From NCBI GenBank assembly GCA_012656075.1, contig JAAKBF010000152.1, forward strand, positions 32,410 through 96,409: DNA of 64,000 bases, read 5' to 3'. A program made the position numbers and the translations under genes. The notes below the pieces were generated by a model. The model was given only the letters and a program-made list of their open reading frames with translations, searched no databases and was not told the DNA's origin. Of this stretch, positions 55,295 to 64,000 are shown in pieces. The stretch comes from Phytophthora hibernalis. Lineage: Eukaryota > Oomycota > Peronosporomycetes > Peronosporales > Peronosporaceae. Every line of letters begins with the position of its first letter. Positions within the stretch are counted from its first letter, which is position 1.

Positions 55295-57614
55295 TCCAAC
55301 CAGTCGTCCGCCACTTTTGCTTTTCTCCGCGCGGGGAATTTTGTAGCTCTGCAACCAGAGGTCGGACGAAGGCAAGTAGGGTACTGTTACAAAGCTGAGA
55401 ATTCCTCTATCTCGTTGGTTTTTACGTCTAAAGCTGAGCACCCTAAGCTATTCAAACCCTCAATTGCGCGCGGCGACTGTTCAGAGCGGCCCAACCAGTT
55501 GTCCGCCACTCGGCATTATCATTCAATTTGTATGGAGCTATTTTTACAGTTATGTTTCATTAACGTACGATGGTTAGGGCTTCAAGTTCGTCAAAGGTTA
55601 CCTCTAAGATCGCTAATTCACTGATTCAAACGGAACGTGCAGTGTATTAAAATACAAAGGTTTGAGACGGGTCGGTGAGCTCAGCTTTCCCAGACGCATG
55701 GGCGGTGGCAGTTTTGGTGTTCTGGCGTGAACTAGTCGTCTTCACGAACTTTGCGGGTGGGGACTTCTTGGGCTGATGTGGTGGTCGCTTCCGCTTTCTT
55801 GACGCAGGTACGTTTTGTGATGTATTTGGCTGTAGTGGTTTCCTTTTAGGAGCATTCGCGGCGGCCATGTCGTTCAAGAACTTACGTGTTAATAATCGGC
55901 CTCCGACGGTAACTCGTTTTCTGCCTGTTGTCTTAGGTTTTCGGGGCGGTGGAAGAACCAAAATGTTGTCTTGCACCACAGGTTCAACTTGAAGCCATGT
56001 ATGCTGCTCCAAACCCTTCGGAATTCCGTTTCTCTTGAACTCATCCAGACAATCCTTTACCCGCGAAAGCGGTACAGACCGCAGCCTTTGAACCCTGCCT
56101 TGATGTTCGCAGAAAAATTGCAGTTCTGCCAAGCGAGTCCAGCCATCTCCACTGCAGCATCTTTTTCAATCGTGAAATTGTTGGCAGCGTCACTAACAAT
56201 CAGATCAAAGAACTTTCTTAATTTGCTTTTGAACGAACCAAAAACAGCTACATCAACCGGCTGGAATAAATGTGTTGCATTGGCAGGGAGACATACAAGC
56301 ATTATGTCTAGCTCATCCGCCAAATCCACGACCTCAACGGAATAATGAGAGGTGCATCCATCCATTATCAGTAATAAAGGGCGAGAAACAATCGCTGGAA
56401 TTTCCGTAGCAAAGAATTTGAGCCATTTCATGAATAGCCAATTGTTCATGAAACCGGAGTCTGTTGTCGTCACGACAGCGCCTGTTTTGTCGGTATCGAG
56501 AATTGTTAGCTCTACAGTTTGACCAGGGAGAATGAACATCGGAGGAACAACAAAGCCTGCTGCACTACCACACGCCACGATAGACATATGAAACGAAGTA
56601 GTTATCTCCGTGGTCCAAACATTGGACGATCCACGAGCAGCCACCACAGATTTGGTCTTCTTCCGCGACTGAAATGCAGTCTCATCCACGTTAAAACTCG
56701 TCTTGAATCAATACCCTTCTCTTTCATCACTTTATTCAGGGTTTCGAACAGCAAATTAATATGGGCTTCGTCGACGTTGTTGCGGACTTTGCTGATTGTT
56801 TGTGCGACTCGATTCGTCAGACTTGGATGACGCTCTATAAATCGTGTGTACCATCCATCCGTAAGTGGCTTACCGAAAAGCATAATTGATAAGTCACTGG
56901 CCCGGCGAACGATGGTGTAACGGGTAACAGGATGTCCAACCGGTTGACGTTCAATGCTCCACTCGAAAAGGCTGGTCTCAGCTTACGTGGGGAGCAATGG
57001 AGTGGGCCCAGGCCGTCTTAGGTTTAGGCGGATACCAGCTCGTTCACGTTTGACGTTGTCATCTAGTGTCTTTCGCGGAATTCCTGTAGCTTTAGAGACC
57101 GAGAACACATTGGCGCCAGCCATCACCTGATGCACTGCATTTACAAGATCTTCGGTGGAATACGTCCGCCTCGACCCCATGACGCTAATTTGTTTATGAA
57201 TGACACGGATGGCGTTGTTTGGCGCTCTCCACGGATATAACGTTGTACAGGAAGCGCGCCAAATTCGCATCCGTCGGACTTTTGGCCAACCGTAGACGAT
57301 TTTCGATCGCATTGGCGCACAATGGTGATCTTCCGGGCAAAGATCGTGAAGTGATCGACGGCACTCCGAACCAGCGTTTCCGATACAAAATTACAGAAAG
57401 TGGCGGACAACTGGTTGGGCTGCTGTAAACAGTCGCCGCGCGCATTTGAGGGTTTGAATAGCTTAGGGTGCTCAGCTTTAGACGTAAAATCAACGCGATA
57501 GAGGGAATCCTCAGCTTTGTATCGGTACCCTACTTGCCTTCGTCCGATCTCTGGTTGCAGAGCTACAAAATTCCCCGCGCGGAGAAAAGCAAAAGTGGCG
57601 GACGACTGGTTGGA
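55295..57614 (-). mobile_element. pogo/Tigger element (third lineage) with ~220-bp terminal inverted repeats
   Basis: Terminal repeats are about 55,295-55,518 and 57,402-57,614, highly similar and inverted, beginning TCCAACCAGTCGTCCGCCAC. TA flanks both sides (55,293-55,294 and 57,615-57,616), inside an 8-bp TTAAGGTA that is itself inverted at the other end. The terminal repeats are unusually long for pogo-type elements. Confidence 0.85.
55647..57180 (-). pseudogene. pogo/Tigger transposase (third lineage), broken
   Basis: The ATG at 57,180 starts a Pipsqueak-type helix-turn-helix (STEDLVNAVHQVMAG to GIPRKTLDDNV). A TAA at about 56,983 interrupts the path to a CENP-B-like second DNA-binding part (KPLTDGWYTRFIERHPSL, about 56,840-56,880). 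A shift near 56,690 precedes the DDE_1 domain: VDET region, LLIMDGCTSHYS and LFQPVDVAVFGSFK. A final shift near 56,100 leads to a basic, proline/lysine-rich C-terminus (55,647-56,132). All catalytic aspartates are present in pieces. It is distinct from the two other pogo lineages in the window. Confidence 0.83.
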
Positions 57615-57619
57615 TACCT

Positions 57620-58600
57620 TAACTCATTTCTAAGTTCAACTTCGTTGTTCCCTCGTTCCCTCCCGTGACGTTCACCGGGAACTTCACGTGTCCCATGGGC
57701 GCTGTTCACTACCAAATTTGCGTACACGGTATACCAAGGTCATGAGGGGTCTTGATGAGGAAATAGCGGCATGCATCGGTAAGCAAGATGCTCTTACTAG
57801 TACAAGGTGAAGTGGGCTGGGTGAGAAAGAGGGAGGGAGAGAAGATAGTGACGAGAAAGACGATGCTAAATGCGAGGTTGGGGTGGAAGATGAGGGGTCA
57901 GTGTCGAATGTTCACGCAGCGGATTAATTGCAGCGAGAGGCAGAGTCTAATCAGAGAGAGGAGGAGCGTCGCGCTCAGCGTAAGCAGGAGCTGGTGCTCG
58001 AGCTTCTTCGACAGAACAAGTCGATGGCCCCAATTGAGACGTTGGACACAGTCTTGTTTTGCTTTTTGCTTGTGTTGCATTAATGTCCATAACATGCGCT
58101 GTTGTGTTCGTCTTTGGTCTTGGTTCGTATGCCGTGAAAGTTTGCATCGCCCAGATTGTTGATGTCCAGGTTTCACACGCCCAGCGCACCAAGAAGATGA
58201 TCAATATTCACTTCAAACCTCATTCTCACTTGTTGTCTGAGCAGACTGCTCTCCTCGTCTTCAAGACAGACGTAAGTCAAATCCTCACCAACTAAAGCCA
58301 TTTCATCTCCTCTTCCTGCTCACTGTTCGCCTCACTCTGCTTGTCGTCATCGTCCTCCTCAAACGCTGCGACCGCCATAACGTCGATAATCGCCCGTAGA
58401 AGGCGCTGCCGAGTACTTAGCTTCGGGATAGCTCCCTTCGGGGATTCTTCTCACGAACTGTTTCGTCAACACTCCCTCGCTCGGCTAAATGCGATTATGA
58501 ATTGAGCAAAAGTAAGCCCCCTCCGTTTCTGCTTATGTTTTCGACACTTTTCTGCTTATGATTTCGCCTCTTTCCTGCTCATGTTTTTCAGCTCATTTCG
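57620..58600 (+). other. Coiled-coil coding remnant and non-coding sequence
   Basis: The plus strand at about 57,850-58,080 encodes a charged stretch with REEERRAQRKQELVLELL, typical of the C-terminal coiled coil of transposon-associated Myb/SANT-like proteins; a TAA interrupts it near 57,926. Nothing is recognised from 58,300 to 58,600. Confidence 0.35.
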
Positions 58601-58814
58601 AATGTTCGACACCCCTAATTTAGTGACCTTTTGTCAGATTCCAGGGAAAACGTGTTCAGCATCACCATGTTTTACACTGAAACCGGTGAAAAGACACTAA
58701 AAACTTCAGAAGGCACCTCGTTTCAGTGTCATTTCCCTGAGATCTGGGATTTGTATTATCGAATAGCTCCCCCACGACATACAGTCCACAAATCTCTTCA
58801 CCTCCGCAGAAAAG

Positions 58815-59706
58815 ATGGAATCGACCCACGGTCCGTCCCCTCTAATCAGCGAGCAGCAAGCACCACCGGCGGAGCCTCCTGTGCCAGAGCAGCCAGACAC
58901 CGCTCTTTTCGCGAAACGTAAACGGTCTGAAGTTGATACGCTGGCCCTTGCTTGTGCATGGCGGGATGTGTACATGACAGGGATACCTAAGGACGAGACG
59001 ACAGTTATGACCAACGCGCAGGTCATGGAAGCATTCCAGACGTTGTGTCCAAGTTCTACGCGCACTAAAAGCTATCGAAGACAAGCTGCAAGCGCTACGC
59101 GAAATGTTTCGTTTCTTTAGAGAAGTCAACGCAAATCGAATCGCTGGTAGCGCGGGCAAACCCGACTGGTTTGAGTTGTTCACGAAGGAGAAGAAGGAAC
59201 TGAGGTACTCGAGCGTGTTCATGACGCACAAGGGACGTCGACTTATGCATGTTCTTGTATTTGTTGGTTTACTGTACAGGATCTACATCGAATGAAAAGC
59301 CCAAACGTGACCAAAGAAGTGTTTAATAAGCTTAATAGTTTTCTTGGTGATCAGGCTGACACTACTCCACTAAGCTCAACGTATGTCGCTCAACCTCTCT
59401 TCGACCAAGACAACGCTCCACAACACCGACGCCGCCCCAAGCTGACATTTTGTTTGAAGACGATTCTTCTAATATTAGCGAGTGTCGGGACCCGCATAAC
59501 ACGGGGAGAATGAACAACAAGCGACATCGGAACGACAAGTACGAGAAAGTTAGAGAGGTGCTGGAAGAGTGATCTGAGGCGTTTTTGCTCAGTTTGAGTG
59601 AATGCAACATGAATATATGCAGGAGCGCCGCCGACAGCATGATGAGCAGATGGCTATGATGCAAGCGTTCCTGAACGCAATGACAAAGGAAATACGAAAT
59701 GCATAG
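58815..59706 (+). pseudogene. Harbinger-associated Myb/SANT-like protein, broken
   Basis: From the ATG at 58,815 there is a proline-rich N-terminus, then LALACAWRDVYM and an EAF(Q) helix, as in the Myb-like or NAM-associated partner proteins of oomycete Harbinger elements. After a shift near 59,050 come KLQALREMFRFFREV and a WFELFTKEKKEL stretch. Further pieces (59,292-59,513 and 59,500-59,706) end in a Met/Gln/Arg-rich coiled coil (MQERRRQHDEQMAMM). The protein would bind the element ends together with the transposase. At least three frame changes and a TGA near 59,571 make it non-functional. Confidence 0.6.
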
Positions 59707-59768
59707 ATCGGATTACACGGCTCGTATTGAATTCGAATCTGTTATGAGTTGTCACGGTGCTGTTTAAA

Positions 59769-61025
59769 TTAGAACCATTTCTTCAGTTCATCGCGGAGGT
59801 TTCCGCAAATAGATCCTTCAATTTCCATTTCAGGCTGTGGAAATCGTGACTCGTACTGTTGTAATAGTTGGTATTGCTGTTCTCGACTGATGGCGAGCGA
59901 GTCTTTATGATCCAACAAGAAGTTCTGAATGATGCACAAAGCATAAACGACATAGGGAGCTATGCTTATGTCCTGTTCGATTCCTTTCAATAAAATACGC
60001 CATCGACATTTTACCTGTCCAAACGCGCATTCCACGCGGTAACGAGCATGACTGAGCCTCTTGTTAAGCACTGTGCAAACAACATCCAGAGTCTCCGCAA
60101 TCTCAAACGTAGTAACCATGTACATGTTGTTTTGGTAACCGGAGTCACCCAAAAGAAAGTAAGGAACGCTTGTGTAAGCGACATCAGATGTTGGCAGATT
60201 AACCTTGTCTGACGACGCTGAAAGTGATGGAAACGCATTTGCCAACGTACTATTGCGAAACACACGACTGTCGCCAACTCGACCAGGCCACTTGCAGTCA
60301 AAATCGCAAAATCTTCCCCTCCAGTCAACTACCGCTTGCAGAACTAAACTGTATCAGCATTTCCTGTTGAAATACATAGCTCCATTTTTGGTCGGTTTCG
60401 ATATCGGGATATGGCACCCGTTAATACATCCAACAATCTGTGGAATTCCGCAGGCGTCAGCAAATTGCGATGCACATAGTCGAAAAGAGGGGAACGCAAT
60501 GAGCTGGTGTAGTGTGCGACACACTGCTCCAGCAACATCCTTCAGGATTCTAGATACGGTCGAAGGGCCAATAGCAAAACGGTCAGCTGTGGAGCGCACA
60601 GTTGATGCTTGCGCGCACACGTACAGGAAAACTGCAAGCCTCTTGGACGGCGACACCGCATCTGGTGATTCCTTAAGTGGAGCGAAGCGAGTGCAGACAG
60701 TCTTGGCTAGAGCGACAATATTTCCACTGTTCATGCGAAATAGTTCTTTCATAGTGCAATCGAAATAAATTCGCGACGAAAACAGCATCTTAGACCAATG
60801 ACTACTGAGTATCTTGGTAATCCATTTGCGATCTTGTGGTGATAAAAGCTCCACAGCAGCATGCATCTCAATTGCATACCACTGCTGTACGACCGCGAGT
60901 GTCTTCAGCGATGATGGTGCGGGGGTCATCATTTGGTTTAACATCACCGCGAGGATTAGACGAGAATTCGTATCTGCCATAGTTTCCAGCCTGGAAGTAG
61001 CTACACTCAATGAAAACACTCCCAA
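59769..61025 (-). pseudogene. PIF/Harbinger transposase (HARBI1/DDE_4 type), broken
   Basis: The N-terminal half (60,354-61,025) has a helix-turn-helix region (TADRFAIGPSTVSRIL) and the block IVGCINGCHIPI, where this family normally has aspartate in GCIDG. Asparagine here means the first catalytic residue is lost. A shift near 60,350 precedes GDSRVF (second aspartate region) and LLGDSGYQ. The frame 59,769-60,263 ends with YRVECAFGQVKCRWRIL carrying the catalytic glutamate. The transposase is therefore inactive for two independent reasons. Confidence 0.82.
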
Positions 61026-61050
61026 CCATGTTAGTGTTGCGAAGTAGGCA

Positions 61051-63429
61051 GTCCGTCAGCGCTTCTATGTATATTTACCTGCCCACGAAGCAAAGCGCTT
61101 CGTGTCTGTAGCGTACCGGTACCGAGAGGACGTGGTCTTGTGCTCTCGCCGTCGATTTTTCTTTGTGAAGAGCCAGCACGGCCTACACCCGCCAAAATTG
61201 ATATGCAGAATGATTGGCCGATAGGGTTGATTTGCTCATGCTGAACACGAGCAACATACTGGAGCCTAGAACTTTTCCCAGGTTTCAGATGTCAATTTTC
61301 GCTGAACAGCCCTTTAAGCATTGTCTGTACCGGTAAGAGCGCACCCTAAAACGTATCATTCAATTTTTTATATTCCGTTTTAATACGTATGGCTGAACGA
61401 AAAGGAATCTGACTTTTTAATGCCTTCAGGACACTTATTCTCGATTATTTCTGCATTAGAAGATCGTTGTAGAACGTCGGAGCGAGCCATGAACACGGAT
61501 TGATAGTCAAATGGTATACTAATATGTTGCATTTTATATCCAGCGTCTACCAGAGATTGCAACGAGGTCTGAATCCTTGCATTTCTGATACCTTTCGTAA
61601 TACGATTTGGATACTTCAACAAATACGCTTTAAAACTCTGCTATATTTGATATCCGGATCGATTATTATTTTATTTGTGGCGGTTTACCCATCCGCAGAA
61701 GATTAGGACAACCCACCTCTATGATATGAAATCACTTAAATTCGTATTTTACCTGCAGCAGATGATTTATCCAGACCGTTCGAGCAACATTTTGGATGTT
61801 TTTCTTCAAGCAACACACTGCAGTACTATAATACCGAGTACCGTAAATTGCGGTATTATCGACAGTGGTGTGTTGATAATTCCGTACGTTTGGAATGCAC
61901 TACAGATATTGTGGGTTCTACTCAAAACTGCATTGGACGATTGGTTGAATCTCCGGCGGTGAAACCGCTATGCACCCCATGACTGCCGAATTCACACTAA
62001 GTCTGATTCGTACTTACTGTGACATGTGCTGCTATGGGTGACTTCGCAAAATGACTTGTAATTTGTATGTGGTAGTTAAGCGAACCGCCCAAAATCTGCA
62101 AATTTGGACGGAATTCACAATATCGAAGCGCGTGTCCAAGAGAAAATGATGACGATGACACCACATCATGTTGGTTATTGTCCGGCATTCACACAGTGTA
62201 GGTGTAGTAATAATATATGGGGAGGTAAGAGGTCCTCTATTTGTATTTTGCTAAGAAACTATAGAGTCCTGGTATCGCTGGAGGCTATGTCTTATTGATA
62301 ATCCTTTTGTGGTGCATTTTCAAGACTGATGTTGAGCAGCTCGTTTTGTATGCGTAGCAAAAATGCTACACGTTGTCGGGACGAAGTACCTCATTCGAAT
62401 AGTGCTTCATTTGACACGACTTGAGCAAGGATGGACTGATTTGTGTAGTATCTTGTGCATGGTCTTCCGCTCAGTTGATGGTAGTATCCACCACGCTCGC
62501 ACTGAAGCTCTGGCTCGCTTTTGCAGATTTTAAGCTGCTGGTGATCCTTGTACTATGAACCTGACCGTAGACAGAAGAGTTTCTTGCTCGAGTTGTCGGG
62601 TAAGTGTAGTAAGAATATGCGTGCGTCGTTTCATTGCAGACCTATCTTCTCATTTCATGCAAGACTACGTACAAAATCTAAAATCGCATCATTCACGGAA
62701 ATTATTCGTGCGGTATGAACGAAACATTTCCTGCAGCTGTCTTGGCCAACACAATTTAGGAGCTTATTACGCTCCGTGGCTTATGGATACATGACGAGAA
62801 AGTTACACGGGTTTCGTTTGAAGAAATGCGCACGCATGATTAGTTACAAGTAGCAACCGTTTAATTAGAAGCGAAGTGATGCTAGATCGATGAATTTGGG
62901 ATTCCTCCAACACTCCTTCAACCAACAAGCTGCTAATAAAGTAATATGCGTCAATAGGGAACACCTGATATGTAAATTTTTACATATAGAGGGTTTAGAC
63001 GCCAACAAGTCACAATGTGACATACTGAATCAGTAATAAGTAAGGAGCATCGGTATTACTGTGGTTCCTTACTTACTGAATATAATCTTTCTAAGGATAT
63101 TATAATAGTTGACACCCCGTTCCTTATTTACGCACTTTGAAGTACAGCATATTTTTCGCCTTCATTTGAGTATCGTTCCTATGAGTAACTCCTAATCAAT
63201 ATAATCCAAAAATCGCGTATATGGATATGAAGTGAATTTTGCACGAAGAGGTTTTCGTAAACACTCACTTTGAAACTGAGTTTGTTGAGCTCTAAGTAAA
63301 ATCCAGAGCTGTTCCGTGCGAAGTCGCGGCTTTGTTTGAATATTTTGAATATTTGACCTGGTTCACCCATATTAACCCTTTCGTGAACGCGGTGTTTCGA
63401 CTTAATTAGAGTATACCATACAAGCCAAG
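61051..63429. other. AT-rich interval, no gene recognised
   Basis: It contains scattered short frames on both strands (for example 61,380-61,622 minus, 61,675-61,962 plus and 62,555-62,794 plus) without motifs, codon bias or partners. There is no duplication with the rest of the window and no terminal repeats. It may be long-decayed transposon sequence. Confidence 0.45.
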
Positions 63430-63984
63430 ATGTTAAGTCATGAAGGGGGGCAAAATGACCCCTTTCAAAAAAACACTGTACCCGCCTGGGCTGGTGCCCC
63501 TTCTACACAGTGGGGCAAAAGAGACTCAGTGAAGTTTACCCAACAGTGCGGTATCGCCACCATAAATCTGCGTCAGCACCACAGGATCGGGAAAACACCG
63601 AACAGTGTGAGATTCTCACCATTCGTTGTGGGTGTAATGGACCGCCGTTTGCTTTCTGCACAAGTGCACGAAAATGGTGGCGCGTATCGCAATTCGCGCA
63701 AAAACAGGCCACCTCTGAGGCTTTGCTGCGCCCTTAAGTCGTTCGTGATGTGCGCCTTAAGGCGACCACGAAGTGCACCTCTTCAAAAGTTTGAAAGCAG
63801 CCTGGCCCTGACACCCCAGCTGGCCCAGCTTGGGAAGGTTGCCGCGCGTGTCCTGGAGGGAGGTTGTGCCGACCTGACGGAAGATGAAGCCGACACTGCG
63901 TTGAGAGACAAAATCGCACCACGTGCAATAGCAAGAGCGATGCACGCTGTGTGCCTACGACGACCTACATCAAATGCGCTATAG
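63430..63984 (+). CDS. Hypothetical ORF, 184 residues
   Basis: An open frame from the ATG at 63,430 to the stop at 63,982. The last 70 codons have strong protein-like character (alternating hydrophobic and acidic residues in LAQLGKVAARVLEGG) and GC-rich third positions. The first 100 codons look poor, and another frame (63,510-63,737) has a cysteine cluster CGCNGPPFAFC that reads better there. The true gene may be frameshifted near 63,740 or may use an intron. No family is recognised. Confidence 0.3.
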   Translation: MLSHEGGQNDPFQKNTVPAWAGAPSTQWGKRDSVKFTQQCGIATINLRQHHRIGKTPNSVRFSPFVVGVMDRRLLSAQVHENGGAYRNSRKNRPPLRLCCALKSFVMCALRRPRSAPLQKFESSLALTPQLAQLGKVAARVLEGGCADLTEDEADTALRDKIAPRAIARAMHAVCLRRPTSNAL

Positions 63985-64000
63985 ACTCCTCAAATGCACC

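Larger units (their letters stand above)
55220..58616. mobile_element. DNA transposon remnant hosting a nested pogo element
   Basis: The left end AGGGGGTCGAACAT (55,220-55,233) and the right end ATGTTCGACACCCCT (58,602-58,616) are inverted relative to each other. Near both ends there are repeated TTCTGCTTATG / CCTGCTCATG motifs, all in the same orientation. The pogo element 55,295-57,614 sits about 60 bp inside the left end. The remaining internal sequence (57,620-58,600) has one coiled-coil-like coding remnant. The superfamily is not determined. Confidence 0.5.
58630..61050. mobile_element. PIF/Harbinger element (two divergent partners, convergent genes)
   Basis: A Myb/SANT-like partner gene on the plus strand and a HARBI1-type transposase on the minus strand converge at about 59,740. 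This is the usual two-gene content of PIF/Harbinger. The terminal repeats and the 3-bp target duplication were not resolved. Confidence 0.7.

Noticed and set aside
61380..62794. Small genes in the AT-rich right end
   Set aside because: Frames lack codon bias, motifs or partners and are of a size expected by chance.

Overview
The window is a repeat-rich, gene-poor segment of an oomycete nuclear genome, most likely Phytophthora or a close relative in the Peronosporales. The main evidence is at least seven Crinkler (CRN) header copies, with LxLFLAK-type and HVLVVVP motifs, joined to three different C-terminal effector modules. Further evidence is the short (65-70 bp) GT-AG introns and the transposon mix: pogo/Tigger, Tc1/IS630, MULE with a fused Ulp1-type protease, PIF/Harbinger and Ty1-copia. 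No tRNA, rRNA, CRISPR array or bacterial-type operon was seen. The call rests on reading motifs by eye; no database search was run.

Layout. 1-6,777: a pogo remnant, an intact two-exon gene of unknown function, a Tc1-like transposase relic and a CRN with P-loop NTPase plus nuclease modules. The block recurs as a direct repeat at 40,477-47,271. 7,300-10,330: a solo CRN header and an EF-hand pseudogene. 10,453-14,001: a pogo element with a different pogo element nested in its left terminal repeat. 14,983-17,650: a MULE that also carries a non-transposase coding-like segment.

17,631-33,327: two tandem copies of a 7.4-8.3 kb unit holding a small secreted tyrosine-rich peptide, a kinase-type CRN, a degraded membrane-protein-like region and a MULE-Ulp1 polyprotein. 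A third copy lies inverted at 47,272-54,803. 33,474-39,540: an HNH-type CRN split by a young copia element (33,799-38,479, 5-bp target duplication ACGGA). 55,220-58,616: a third pogo lineage with about 220-bp terminal repeats, nested in another DNA element. 58,630-61,050: a PIF/Harbinger element. 61,050-64,000: AT-rich and almost empty.

How it fits together. This looks like an effector nursery. CRN headers and C-terminal modules are shuffled by segmental duplication, fusion at an intron boundary and breakpoints inside the LFLAK-coding stretch, while transposons supply repeats and disrupt genes. Almost every CRN copy is broken, and different copies are broken in different places. The best-preserved genes are the two-exon unknown gene (both copies) and the peptide gene of the first tandem unit.
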